From positions 760,784-824,783 of the forward strand of contig CAJINV010000003.1 in NCBI GenBank assembly GCA_905178155.1: DNA of 64,000 nt. Reading direction: 5' to 3'. The notes under the pieces are model-generated. The model was not told the origin of the DNA and ran no database searches. It saw nothing but the letters and a program-made list of their open reading frames with translations. The DNA is from Amoebophrya sp. A120. Taxonomy: Eukaryota > Sar > Dinophyceae > Syndiniales > Amoebophryaceae. Shown in pieces: positions 1 to 11,314 of the stretch; position 1 is the first letter of the stretch; each line of letters begins with the position of its first letter. The translations under genes and the position numbers were made by a program.

Positions 1-462
1 AAAGTGTAGTTTGCGTGACAACATATGTAGCAAGAAATGTGCTGTGGCTATGGCTTCATCTCTACCAACAGGGGACAAAGAGACCGAACTCGGGTAGCAC
101 TTAACGAGAACGAGAAGAAAGTCGAGTTACTTGACGAATTTTTTAGAAGTGTTTCCCCACTTCTGTAGTTTCAGTTTCAACATCAGCCTGCACTTTCTAT
201 CTCTAAAGAGAAGGTAGCCTTTGTCACCACCTCCGACCCACGCAAAGAAAATACTTCAAGGCGAGAATCCCTCCTCCAACTACCACGACTACTTCTACCC
301 GAGAGCATCCATTTCAAGATTCAACACCGACCACGATCGTGCGTCCATTTCATCAAGATTCCACATTCACAAGATACTAGTTGGTTCTTGTGAAAGTAGG
401 TGTAGCGACCAAGAAAATTAAATCTTCCCTGTGTAGAAGTCGTATCAAATTAAAGCAAGAAA
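1..462. other. Upstream region and probable 5' UTR of aconitase gene
   Basis: No coding frame with homology or good composition was found here. Only very short ATG frames occur. The last part probably holds the promoter and 5' UTR of the aconitase gene that starts at 463. Confidence 0.5.
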
Positions 463-3400
463 ATGTTTCAAAACGCAGTCAGGCGGCAGTTCCGCTTTTC
501 GCGGGTTTTGAACCGACACAGCCCGATTCCGATCCCGGTACAGGCACGACAGATTGCGACCTTTCGAAAGGAGTATGAGGCACACGTAGCGGAGCGCGCT
601 GCCGAGGGCGTTCCACCAACGCCACTCACAGCCACGCAAACAAAGCGAGTCTGCGAGCTGTTGACCGAGAAGACCGGCGAGGATGGTAAGTACGATGCGA
701 TCGGTTTGAACGATGATCGTGTAGATTATCACAACTACATTTAGGCAGGACAGATACTTAGATTTGGAGTTGATCTACTTCTCGTCATTTTTATGTGCGC
801 TTTGTATACTGAAACTGATACTGAAACTGATGAGCATACTTCTGTAAAAATGACAAAAAAACTACAGCCGCCTGGTTGAAGGAGCTTTTGACAACCCGCG
901 TCCCGGCCGGCGTGGATGACGCCGCCAAGGAGAAGGCGTTCTTCCTGGACCAGGTGTCGAAGGGCAAGGCCAGCTGCAGCGTGATTTCCAAGGCGGAGGC
1001 CACGGAGTATTTGGGCACCATGCTCGGGGGGTTCAACGTGCAGTGCCTGATTGACGCGTTGGACGACGCGGAGCTCGCGCCGATCGCGCAGAAGGCGCTG
1101 TCCCACACCCTGTTGGTCTTTGACGCCTTCCACGACGTGGAGGAGAAGGCGAAAAACGGGAACACGTATGCATTGCAAGTATCATGTCCGGGTCTCGAAC
1201 AATAAACCTGTGATGCTGAGTTGCGCATGATTGCAACGCTTGCAATGGCATCAAGCTGGCATGGCAAGTTTTTGGAACGCAGCTCTAAAATGCCTAGCGC
1301 GCATTACAAATTACGTTTTTGCATGCAAAACGAAGTGCAGCTCTTTTGTTGCTCATGCAACTACACAGATTTTGCAGGAATGCCCGACACGCATTACAAG
1401 TTCCACTCACTTTCCGGACCCAGACATGTTTGCAATGCATAACACGTTCGCGCAGGCCATCATGGAGTCCTGGGCCGAAGCGGAGTGGTTCCACGCCAAG
1501 CCCCCGGTGCCGGAGAAGATCACGTATTACCGTGAAAAATGCCCCCACCCCCAAAGTTACCATAATTTGTGATGCAAAGTTTAAGTTTCCAAATGAAAAC
1601 TTTTTGTCATGCATGAAAGGAAAAATATGAATCTTTGTGATACCGAGTCTAGGCGTATGTAGCATTGCTTGCATGACAAGCGCCGCTCTTGCTGGGATCT
1701 GTTGCAATACAAATCTTCCTCTTCGCTATTCACGATTGGAGATCTGTTTCTGTTCTTGGAAATGTTTGCAATACAAATGCTCCCAAGTTCGGGGGTGGGG
1801 GCGTTTTTCATTGTGATATCACGGTCACCGTGTTCAAGGTGACCGGCGAAATATGAATTGCAAAAGCATCGCACTCGTGTAAATGCATTACAAATTTCCT
1901 CAGCATGAGAAATAAAATTTGTAATGCAGATTTGCCTTGGGAACAAGATTTGTAATGCAAGATTTGCATTTTTTATACGAGTACGATACTTTTGCACAGG
2001 ATACGAAACCAACACGGACGACTTGTCCCCCGCCCCGGACGCGTGGTCCCGGCCGGACATCTATCCTGTGCAAAAGTATCGTATTCGTATTGCAATCATG
2101 CATTACAAATCTTTCTCTTAAGGTAAATCAGCATTACAAATGTTGTCTCTCATGCTGAGGAAATTTGTAATGCATTTATACGAGAACGAGTACGATACTT
2201 TTGCACAGCATAACGTCCCGCTGCACGCCAACGCCATGTTGAAGAACGAGCGGGACGGCATCCACAACGCAAAACAGCAAATCGCCGAACTCGCCGAGAA
2301 GGGACACCAAATCGGTATTTATTACCAAAAATGCCACTGCGTGCTGGTCATTCTTGTGTATGAAAAAAATGTCTAAAGGTAAAGACGATGAAGATGTTTG
2401 CAATATTGAATGCCCACTTCTTCCTCGAATCTTGATAAATTCGACTTTTCGTGTGAGCTGCTTCACCTCCTGCGAGGTTTTTCTACCTCTTCATCTCGGA
2501 GATGATATCATGAAAGAAATAAATCCAACCCAAATCTACAGCGTATGTCGGCGACGTTGTCGGCACGGGTAGTTCGCGAAAATCCGCGACCAACTCCGTG
2601 ATGTGGTTTATGGGGGATGAAATCCCCTTCATTCCCAACAAGAAGCAGGGCGGCGTGTGCATCGGTGGCGTGATCGCCCCCATCTTTTTCAACACCATGG
2701 AAGACTCCGGCTGCTTGCCCATCGAAATGGACGTGCAGAACATGGCCATGGGAGACGTGATCGACATCTTCCCCTATCAGGGCAAAGTCTGCAAGCACGG
2801 CACCGACGATGTCATCACCAACTTCGAGCTCAAGACCGAGGTCTTGCTGGACGAAGTGCAGGCTGGAGGTACTTCTATGGCAACACTTTATAAAAAAGCT
2901 GGCTACTTTTTGTTACCTTCATCGTTCGTTGTAGAAGCAGCTGTCAACCCAAAAATGATGACCGGATTGATTTCAAAATTCGATGGCGAGATGTAGTCAC
3001 GTCGGATTACTTCACGTATTTATGCTAATGCTAATCCAAAGCTGGATTGAAAAAAATAAAAAAATTCTAGGCCGCATTCCGTTGATTATCGGTCGTGGGT
3101 TGACCCGGCGTGTTATCAAATGCAAAAATGTCTGGGTCTGGAAGATTGGAACTTGTGCTGCATGTTGCGCATCATACCAAAAATCTGTGTTGCGTTACTT
3201 GCAAAAGGTGCCCATTTCTTGCTATGCTGAGGGGGTATTTCTCATGCAGAACAGGCATCACAGAGGGGCTGCAGGTCCTGTGATGCTAGGTCCTGCATTC
3301 CAGACTTAGTGGAGCTTAGAGAAACTGCATGAGAAATCTCGGAATCTTCCAGACCCAGACATTTTTGCACTTGATACGTGCGCGTGAGTCTTTGGGCAAG

Positions 3401-5786
3401 CCCCCGAGCGAGGTGTTCCGCCTGCCCGCGGGCGCCGGCCAGACCGCGGACGGCTACACGCTGGCGCAGAAGATTGTGGGCCGGGCTTGCGGGGAGGACG
3501 GCATCCTGCCGGGAACCTACTGCGAACCTGCCATGGGCACGGTCGGGAGTCAGGACACCACGGGACCGATGACCCGCGACGAGCTGAAGGACCTGGCGTG
3601 CCTGGGCTTCTCCGCAGACTTGGTCATGCAGTCCTTCTGCCACACGGCGGCCTACCCAAAGCCCGTCGATGTCATCACCCACAACACCCTGCCGGACTTC
3701 ATGCACGGTATATGAAAATTTGTGGTTTATTAGTCAGAATTAAATTTGTGGTTGAGTCAGAGTTTTTGCCTTTGAACATAGGACTAAGAATGTGACGTGC
3801 TGGTTGCCCTTCGCCAAAGCGTCGGCGCCGGCATTCTCTGCTAAGTATCGCATCAAAGTTGTTGAAGAAAATCATCATGAAACTCAAAAGCTGCAAATAA
3901 TACTGAACAGACCGTGGTGGCGTTGCTTTGCGTCCTGGTGACGGCATTATCCACTCCTGGTTGAACCGCATGCTGCTCCCCGACCAAGTGGGTACCGGCG
4001 GCGACAGTCACACGCGGTTCCCGCTGGGTATTTCCTTTCCGGCCGGGTCCGGTCTGGTCGCGTTCGCGGCCGCCACCGGCGTGATGCCCCTGGACATGCC
4101 GGAGTCCGTGTTGGTCCGGTTCCACGGCAAGATGCAGCCGGGCATCACGCTCCGCGACTTGGTGCACGCCATCCCCTACTACGCCATCCAGCAGGGGCTC
4201 CTCACCGTGGAGAAGAAGGGCAAGAAGAACGTGTTCAGCGGCAAGGTGCTGGAGATCGAGGGCCTCCCGGAACTCACGGTCGAACAGGCGTTCGAGTTGT
4301 CCGACGCCTCCGCCGAGCGGTCCGCTGCCGGGTGCAGTATCGACCTGAACCGCGACTCGGTCGAGGAGTACTTGTCTTCGAACATCACCATGCTGAAGTG
4401 GATGATCTCGGAGGGCTACAACGACGAGCGCACCCTGCGCCGGCGGATCGGCAAGATGGAGGAGTTCCTGAAGGAGGGCACGCCGCTGCTGAAGGCCGAC
4501 AAAGGCGCCAAGTACCACACCGTCATCGAGATCGACCTCGCAGACGTGAAGGAGCCCGTGCTGTGCTGCCCCAACGATCCGGATGACGCAAAATTGCTGT
4601 CCGACGTCGCGGGGACGAAAATTGACGAGGTCTTTATCGGGTCCTGCATGACCAACATCGGCCACTTCCGCGCCGCCGCGGAGGTGCTCAAGACGATGCC
4701 AGGTAATTGAACTTTACTTCAATATTGACCACGGCACGAGTTTGCATTGTGATGTAGTAGCGATAATAGCAACACCAGCAACTTGTTAATATAGCGGTAC
4801 TTGTTTGTGTTTTCGTTTTCGCGACAACACAAGGAGTGAAGATGTTTTGCTTTGTACAGAAGCAACTTCTTTCAACCATAAGCACAACCACTCCACAGCT
4901 GGTAGCGCCGTGCCGACTAGGTTGTGGATCGCTCCTCCCACCAAGATGGACGAGGCCCAGCTGATTCAGGAGGGACACTACTCGACCTTCGGCACCGCGG
5001 GGGCGCGGCTGGAGATGCCGGGGTGCAGTTTGTGCATGGGGAACCAGGCGCGAATCGCCGAGAAGTCCACCGCCGTTTCCATATCAAATGCAAAAGTGTC
5101 TGGGTCTGGAAGGTTGGAGCGTGTGATGCGCATTTCGAAACACAGAAAAATCTCTCACGCATCGGCAGCAAAAGTTGCCCACTTTCTGTCACCAAATAAA
5201 TGGGGGACTTGTCATGCGGATTCAGCATTGTGGAAGCTTCTCGAGACCTGTGATGCTAGAGCTTCCACCAGACCTTCTGCGTCATGCAAAAACAGCATGA
5301 CCTTCCAGACCCAGACACTTTTGCTTTTGATATTCCACCTCCACACGCAACTTCCCCAACCGATTAGGCAAGGGCACCAACGTCTTCCTCAGTTCCGCAG
5401 AGGTAAGTTGACCTTTAAGTATGAAGAACTTGTTTGGCGTTTGCGCATGCGCTCAGCGCTCTGCCTCTCAATTATATTACTCTGATATACTTATGATTGT
5501 GTTTACCTTTACTCTACGTGTCCGAACGTGTACTAATCTGCATTTGCACGTGACCACATGACCGTCGCGGCCAAAAATGCGGCAACATCGAAAGTTTCAT
5601 TTATGTACCCATCGATCTCTCTATCACTATCAGGTCGCCGCGGTGAGTTCCATCTTGGGTAAGTTGCCCACGCCCGCAGAGTACATGGAGTATGCCCAGA
5701 AGTTTGACACCAACAAATCTTCCATCTACCGCTACCTGAACTTCCACCAGATGGAGAATTTCCAGAAGGCGGCTGGCAGTGTGTAA
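463..5786 (+). CDS. acnB: Aconitate hydratase B (AcnB type), mitochondrial, 13 exons
   Basis: Catalyses citrate to isocitrate (TCA cycle) with a 4Fe-4S cluster. Exons 463-685, 868-1166, 1447-1524, 1824-1851, 2009-2061, 2218-2314, 2542-2868, 3071-3113, 3382-3707, 3911-4702, 4899-5081, 5338-5402 and 5634-5786 sum to 2667 nt (888 aa), close to bacterial AcnB plus a leader. It aligns with E. coli AcnB almost end to end: HVAERAAEG near the start, [47 protein letters not shown]. Cluster cysteines are present in IGSCMTN and [11 protein letters not shown]. The first ~33 residues are Arg-rich with no acidic residue, a likely mitochondrial presequence. Six introns are GT-AG (686-867, 2315-2541, 2869-3070, 3708-3910, 4703-4898, 5403-5633); six are introners. 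Every junction was set by AcnB homology. AcnB in a eukaryote is unusual and suggests an ancient bacterial origin (inference). Confidence 0.97.
1167..1441 (+). mobile_element. Introner, GGGTCTGG family variant (acnB intron 2)
   Basis: Starts TATGCATTGCAA and ends with its reverse complement; inner TIR parts read gtccgggtct and gacccagac. Flanked by ACACG on both sides (1162-1166 and 1442-1446). Removing the element plus one ACACG restores the AcnB frame ([11 protein letters not shown]). Confidence 0.95.
1525..1818 (+). mobile_element. Introner, GCCCCCACCCCC family (acnB intron 3)
   Basis: TIRs begin TATTACCGTGAAAAATG and continue with a C-rich block; the right end carries the G-rich complement and ends ATTGTGATA. 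Exact 5-bp duplication TCACG (1520-1524, 1819-1823). Removal gives [13 protein letters not shown], matching bacterial AcnB. Confidence 0.95.
1852..2003 (+). mobile_element. Introner, GCAAAAGTATCG family (acnB intron 4)
   Basis: Begins TATGAATTGCAAAAGCATCG and ends with CGATACTTTTGCACAGGATA. Exact duplication CGAAA (1847-1851, 2004-2008). Internal GCATTACAAAT and ATTTGTAATGC copies can pair. Removal restores [19 protein letters not shown]. No placement of the boundary inside the duplication yields GT or AG. Confidence 0.96.
2062..2212 (+). mobile_element. Introner, GCAAAAGTATCG family (acnB intron 5)
   Basis: Begins TATCCTGTGCAAAAGTATCG and ends GATACTTTTGCACAGCATA. Flanks ACATC (2057-2061) and ACGTC (2213-2217) differ at one base, so the duplication has drifted. 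Removal restores SRPD(I/V)[10 protein letters not shown]. Only 58 bp (2004-2061, including a duplication copy) separate it from the previous introner. Confidence 0.94.
3114..3376 (+). mobile_element. Introner, GGGTCTGG family (acnB intron 8)
   Basis: Begins TATCAAATGCAAAAATGTCT then GGGTCTGGAA; the right arm is TTCCAGACCCAGACATTTTT ending TTGATA. Flanks CGTGT (3109-3113) and CGTGC (3377-3381) differ at one base. Removal joins [20 protein letters not shown]. Confidence 0.95.
5082..5332 (+). mobile_element. Introner, GGGTCTGG family (acnB intron 11)
   Basis: Begins TATCAAATGCAAAAGTGTCT and ends CACTTTTGCTTTTGATA. Exact duplication TTCCA (5077-5081, 5333-5337). Removal restores [18 protein letters not shown], almost identical to bacterial AcnB. 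No boundary placement gives GT or AG. Confidence 0.96.
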
Positions 5787-8453
5787 CAGCACTAGCTGAA
5801 AGTAGATCCACAGCTACCACGACCAGATATGAAGAGAATAACACCATTTCAAGGGCGCTTCTTCACTACAATGGAAAATCTGCGAAGCGAAAACGACGTA
5901 AAATAAATTCGGAATGCTACAGGGCATTAGAAGCAACCGTACATCCTGCCTTATGCATGGCGGAACAATACGCAAATCCAAATTGACTTATCAGTATCAA
6001 CAACTCAGACAGATTCTTCACGTTTTGGCTTGCGCCGACTCATCTCGTACGCGAATGTCGTCGAAGCAGGCGTGTTTTTCGTTCTTGTTTGAATCATTTA
6101 GGTACAACAGCGCGAGCGCCGTAGTTTGGGTATCATTAGGAAGGATAATTACGCTTATCATGATCATCATCATCCTTTGAATAGTAAGTACATCATCATC
6201 ATCATCAACAGCACCGTCGCTTATCGTGAGAGTTACTTCGAGAGTTTTTAACTCAGAAAAATAGCAGTGGTTTCTTCAATCACGAAGCCGATTGACTGGA
6301 TAGGATAACGAATAAATTCAAAGTCAACAAAATCTGTAATGCTAAACTAGATAGACCAACTTCACAAAGGATCAGCAGCAAAGATCAAAAAAAAATTTTG
6401 CTTGGCTTTCAGCCTGCGAAGAATCGGAAGCGCCTAGAATCTTAGGGATTTAGGGCTTAGGAAATTCTTGCAGTCGATGAGAGCAGGCAAAGGGCAGCGA
6501 ACGCAAAAGCAGAAGAAAAGCAACAAAAGGCGAAAGGCTTCGAGCCGTTTGGATCAGCTAGGCGAAGCGTATGGCTATGGCTAGCGTACAAAGCTCCAGG
6601 GCCTAGGGTCGTGAAGTTTGTAGCGCCGCACCGAATCGCCGCGATAGCGATCAAACAAGGGCCAGGCCGCGCAGGCTAGTCGATTGACAGAGTTAAGGCA
6701 GCGCGAAGAGCATCCAGCAGGCTAACGCCGTGGCCGATGGGCGTGCAGCGTACTGAAGCGGCGAGCAGCTCGAAAGAGTGCCAGCAGCTTAGTGGCGTGC
6801 AGCAACATCGCGCACGGGCGAAAGCTGTTGAAATCGCAAGCGCTCCGAGCTTAGTGCGTGCGTGTTGTGAGAAATCACGAACAGCAGCGACAGGCGGGAA
6901 GCTTTGGCGATGTGCCTAGTAGCGTGATAGGGTTGCTTCAGAAATTCACCAGACACCCACGAGGGGACTGACTTCAACTAATCAGGCGGCTTTTATTAGA
7001 TTTGGCACAGTTGAATCGCTGCAAGTGAAGAGCGTTTTAAGCAGGATTAACACAGCCGCAGGAAAGGAGCCCATCCAAGAGATCTAGGGGCGCCAGGGCT
7101 CAGCAAGTTTCAGAGTAATTAAAGGGGCCGAGTTATTTCGTAGCCCGCTTGCACTTTCCTGCAATAAAAGAATGAAGCGCGCAGAAAAAATCTGAAGAAA
7201 CTCAAAAAGCAAAAATGACTGCAGTAGCCGCATGAGATAGATAGAAGCAGCCTCGTAGGATGTGTTTCGGTTCTAGTCGTTTGGTAAATTTCGAACGAAT
7301 TCCGAAACGCCTTAGGCGGGATATGTCAGCACTGTGGCAGCATGTGGCTGAATATGGTCAAGCCGTCTCGGAATTGATCGGAAAACCGCCAGAAGACTGC
7401 AGCTGAAGCATAGCAAGACAGATAGAGAGCACTGAAAAAGGCAGCCACGCGAGCAAATTGGCCACATTCGCAAAGCAGGAGCCGCGAAATTCAGGCAAAG
7501 GCATCGAGCCAAATCGCTAGAATCGCTCACAGCATCGATTTAGCTGGATTAGGTTGGGCAGTTTGCTGAATTTCGAACGCCAGGAAATTTGAAAACCACA
7601 CGAAGCGAATCGCAGTAGCCCAGTAGCCTTGAACGATTAAGATCACGACATAGGCGGGATGTTTGGATCGGTAAAATCCCCAATCCTACTAATGTCGTGG
7701 ATCCAAATCGTGCAAGAACTCATGAGGATCATAGGCCTACGAAACAGGTAGGGAGATCATGCAAAGTAGCTAGGTTCATAGAAAATCATAAATGTATAGG
7801 GCACCAGATAGGGAAATAGATGCACACCATTCACAGGAAAACCTGACTGAACACACTAGACAGGGCCAAGATGGCTATTTGTTACCGAATAGAGATTAGC
7901 AATGCACGTCGTGCCATCGTAGCTAGATGCACTCCGCTCATGGAGACTAGACGTGGAGCACGCCCTGTGTTCTCTCGAGTACGATCCAACGACCACTGCC
8001 AGACAGGATTGGGACTATTTCCCAACAGCTCGACACACAGTTCCAACTTGAAGCGCTTGCTTTTAACGTTCCTAGACCACACCTTTAAACACCTTCTGCC
8101 TGTCATAGCTAGTACGAAGCTCAGCAAAAACCACCCTAATCGACACAAGCTACACCGGCAAGCACTTAGAGGACCACACTGTGAGCACAGTTGTGTAAGT
8201 AGCCTTCATCTTTCTTTGCACTGACGAGTACGTCTTCGATTCCACCAACATAGAGTTTGTTATATTACTTACAATCACAACCTACTCCTACACCTAGTAG
8301 TACCCGTATTTCTGATCGAAATTAGACGCACTCAAAACTACCTGTTAATTTTTCCTACTATTTCCTCCGTCCTTGTCTACAACGAAAAGCGAAGAAATTG
8401 ACTCCGAGGTTGTTCTCGTCGTGCAGTATAGTAAATTTCTACCCGAAACAAAA
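5787..8453. other. Long intergenic stretch
   Basis: 2.7 kb without a credible gene. All frames are broken by frequent stops. It holds a short CAT trinucleotide run near 6191, one copy of a perfect 60-bp repeat (6253-6312), and a block at about 6400-7560 with many short purine-rich words but no recognised domain, tRNA or rRNA. A degenerate mobile element cannot be excluded. Confidence 0.6.
6253..6312 (+). repeat. 60-bp dispersed repeat, copy 1
   Basis: Identical over 60 bases to 9634-9693 and in the same orientation; begins TCAGAAAAATAGCAGTGG and ends GATAGGATAACGAA. The flanks differ, so the two copies bracket a 3.3-kb segment containing the small gene at 8454. Confidence 0.95.
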
Positions 8454-9222
8454 ATGGCCCCGTCTGTATTTACGAAGTTGGCAGCCGCTGGCGCCGTTGC
8501 CGGCAGCTCGGTGCTTTTCTCCTCGTTGCTGAACCTGACGTCGACTGAAGTGAGCCTCGTTTCGGCGGTGCGGGTTCAAGCGTCTTCTTCGGCGGAGTCG
8601 CGTGGTCGGTCCGCCTCGCCGGATCAGAAGGGTGGTCCTTTCGCGGTTACCCTCGCCGGTCCACCTCGTCCACCTCGCTGGGCAGGAGTTCCTAAAACTC
8701 CAACTCCGGTTGTCACAAAGGAAGTATCCTGTGCAAAATAAATATCGCACTCGTACTATTGCAATCATGCATTACAAATTTTTTTCTAAAAGTAAATCCG
8801 CATTACCACCTCATGCTGGGGAAATTTGCAATGCATTTCTTCGAGTGCGATACTTTTGCAATGGATAGGAAGTACTAAACGATGCCGAGCGGCGGCTGCG
8901 ACGCCGGATTGAAGAAAATCTAGAGCGAATATGCCAGCTGAAGGGAAAAGCGCGGGAACTGGAACGCAAGGTGAAGGAGCGGAACCCGACACGGGGCAAA
9001 AAAAAAGGCCAGCTGATTGCTGGTATGGGGGCGTCGCCCGCGGTCTGCGGTGGCCTAAACACCCTTGCCGCGACAACTGTGCATAGTTACCCTACCCCCG
9101 TTGCAAGCACCTGCTTTGGCGGTTGTGCCGTTGGGGGGGCCGCTGCGGTTGTTGTGGGCTGCGGAATGGGTATTGTATATGGGGCGCAGGAGTTTCGGTG
9201 GAGCCGTCAAGGGCAAAGACTC
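8454..9222 (+). CDS. Small secreted or membrane protein, 3' end lost at assembly gap
   Basis: No family recognised. Start is the first in-frame ATG (8454). Exon 1 is 8454-8724, exon 2 is 8873-9222; an introner lies between and a second introner begins at 9223. The N-terminus (MAPSVFTKLAAAGAVAGSS and following hydrophobic residues) looks like a signal peptide or anchor. A Ser/Pro-rich stretch follows, then a charged helix around ERRLRRRIEENLERICQLK spanning the splice junction, then a basic patch (RGKKKGQ). A Gly/Ala/Val-rich hydrophobic segment with several cysteines (CFGGCAVGGAAAVVVGCGMG) could be a membrane span. The continuation should lie beyond the second introner, but that element is cut by the ambiguous base at 9457, so the C-terminus cannot be given. 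Confidence 0.7.
8725..8867 (+). mobile_element. Introner, GCAAAAGTATCG family
   Basis: Begins TATCCTGTGCAAAATAAATA and ends CGATACTTTTGCAATGGATA. Exact duplication GGAAG (8720-8724, 8868-8872). Removal keeps the frame open: ...VVTKEVLNDAERRLRRR. Internal GCATTACAAAT and ATTTGCAATGC are present. Confidence 0.93.
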
Positions 9223-9456
9223 TATCAAAATGAAAAATCCCCCCTCCCCATATCGAAACGAAGTTTCTGATGCTGGATTTCCGTACACAAATCACATTTG
9301 TCTTGCAATAGAGGACTGCAGGCATATGCCAAGCCTCAGTCGAGAGGTTTTGACGTAGGTGCCTAGCATGACAAACGTGTATGCTCTAAGCCCAACAGCA
9401 TCACAAACCGCCTGCAAAATGCGGGGCGCTCTCTGGACTTGCCTTCTTGCAAGACC
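9223..9456 (+). mobile_element. Introner, CCCCCCTCCCCATATCG family, partial
   Basis: Begins TATCAAAATGAAAAATC followed by a C-rich block and CCCCATATCGAAA, the same TIR as the element at 48912-49237. Internal GCATGACAAA and GCATCACAAA motifs are present. No matching right arm or GACTC duplication occurs downstream; the sequence runs into the ambiguous base at 9457. Confidence 0.8.
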
Positions 9457-9457
9457 N
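9457..9457. other. Ambiguous base (n), probable collapsed assembly gap
   Basis: The only non-ACGT base seen in the window. It lies where an introner loses its right arm and the coding frame ends, so it probably marks an imperfect join rather than one unknown base. Confidence 0.7.
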
Positions 9458-11314
9458 ATTCAACCACCTGCTGTGGGGTTCTGAGGGGTCTTGCCCTGTT
9501 TGGCAAGGTGGTGGTGAGGCGTGCTGGGCCTCGGTTTTGGGAGGTAGGCCCAGGACGCTTTACCCAGCCCCAACGGCGCGGTCCAACGGGCCGCTCGGGT
9601 TTAGGGATACCACATGGAAGGAACGAAACGAAATCAGAAAAATAGCAGTGGTTTCTTCAATCACGAAGCCGATTGACTGGATAGGATAACGAACAGAACG
9701 GTAGTGATTTTTTATGTTAATGTTTACGCGTTTCAGATTGCGCACGATTTTGTTTTTGACCTCATCTTCCGTTGTTGGTTATTCCCTCTGACTACCAAGA
9801 AAAAGTACTATTTAGCACCTTGATTGTTTTATTTACGATTGCATACCAGGATAACGTAACCTGTACATAGATATATCTCACTCGTAGTTCCACCTACGTT
9901 TTTTATAAAGCCTTGTAAACATAGACGATCTACATCAAAAATGTCCGTGACACTACATGTACCATTCGAATCGCATATAGATCGCACAAAAAGCGCACCA
10001 GCAGCACCATCAATCTTCCGCGACCTCCGGCGCCACACGACACACGATAATATTGCCAAAATCGTCGAAGCACCGCTGACCACGTAACTAACGACCAGCA
10101 GCAGCACGAGACCCACTTCTACGATTATTTCTAGGAGTACTAGTAGATACGTAGTTGACGCGAAGCATCGTGTTTGTTGTAGACAGCAAGAAAGAAAAGG
10201 CAGCGTGGTAAAAAAACAAATGTAGCTGCTTGGGGGTCTGCAATCAAGTTCAAGCGACACGTTGGGACTCGCATAGATATCAAAGATTGGATGTCACTTG
10301 TTTCCTCGTATGATTTTTTCCTCTGTACAACCTGTTTCGAACCGAGAAAACAAAAAATCACACACAATTTTTACGCAGCAAGCTCCTGCGCGAGTGCGTG
10401 GGTGCAGCTTCAAACGGCGAGGTAAATCGCGGCTCTGGAATTTCTACTCGCGGTGTTCGTTGTACCTATTAATTTGATCCGACCCAAATCTCGATTGAGA
10501 CGATGAAACGAGAAGGAGGAGAAAAACCTATAACATCGGTCGTGTTTCCTGTGTTGCTGCTTTTGATGAAGACAAGATCATATCCGCTTTTCGGTCCAGA
10601 TTCATCCAGGGATATGGTAGGTCGTGTACAACAGACCCACGTTACTTAGGAGAAATGATTAACAAGGATCATGTTGTTGTTGAACGGTCGCAATAATCGG
10701 TTAAAATCTGCTCCAGCAGCGAAAAATGAAGAACCCAACCCGCCCAGTTACTCCTTATATTTTCCTCTGTAACGAGGTCTAATCGGTGTAGAAATACAAG
10801 TACGTTGTACATGATTTATTACTTCTGTTTCTCGCTAGAGCTAGAGAGACAGTTTTGCAATACGTAAGCAGGCCTCTCGGTCTTCTCGCTCTACGACACG
10901 GTGTTGATGAGTCATCAACTACAGCTGCAGTCACTGCTACAGGCTGCTTAGCGAAATTGTGCTTGAGAGGCCCTACTAGGTAGTTCAAGCCGTCCTGCTG
11001 CAAGGCACGTCTGTGAAGATGCGGCCACACTTGACATGATTATTTGAAATGAATCCTTTCGATTTTTGCTAGTACCATTGCATCATTTTCACACTCTGAA
11101 CAGGAACTCCTTTAATACTTCAACGTTGGCTTATTTCTCTGTTCCAAAGTGAACTGCGAGAGGACCAGTCGCACATCTTCATGGCGATGAACATCAAGTA
11201 GATCCACCTTTTGTCTCTGTTGCACATATTTGTAGTGCTCTTGTCTAGCGAACAAGCGTCCCCGGCGCAGCGCCGCTTCCTCCGTTCGATTCGCCGCCCC
11301 GACCGGCAGCCAGC
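9458..11314. other. Intergenic stretch
   Basis: Begins with about 170 bp of GC-rich sequence unrelated to its surroundings, then copy 2 of the 60-bp repeat. The rest is AT-richer with no supported gene. A 143-codon hydrophobic frame on the minus strand (9829-10260) has no coding support. The end is the likely 5' region of the next gene. Confidence 0.55.
9634..9693 (+). repeat. 60-bp dispersed repeat, copy 2
   Basis: Identical over 60 bases to 6253-6312. Sequence divergence starts abruptly on both sides. Confidence 0.95.

Noticed and set aside
1852-2212. Paired inverted repeats as rho-independent terminators or small RNA genes
   Set aside because: They sit inside an aconitase reading frame, have target duplications and are excised exactly; intron identity explains them better.
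3853-4665. 270-codon minus-strand frame opposite acnB
   Set aside because: Mirror frame of a strongly GC3-biased exon; the plus strand is aconitase beyond doubt.
6400-7560. Possible degenerate retroelement or non-coding RNA
   Set aside because: No reverse transcriptase, integrase, LTR or tRNA/rRNA motif could be identified by eye.
9829-10260. 143-codon hydrophobic frame on the minus strand
   Set aside because: Codon third positions show no bias, nothing recognisable, and it would be the only minus-strand gene.
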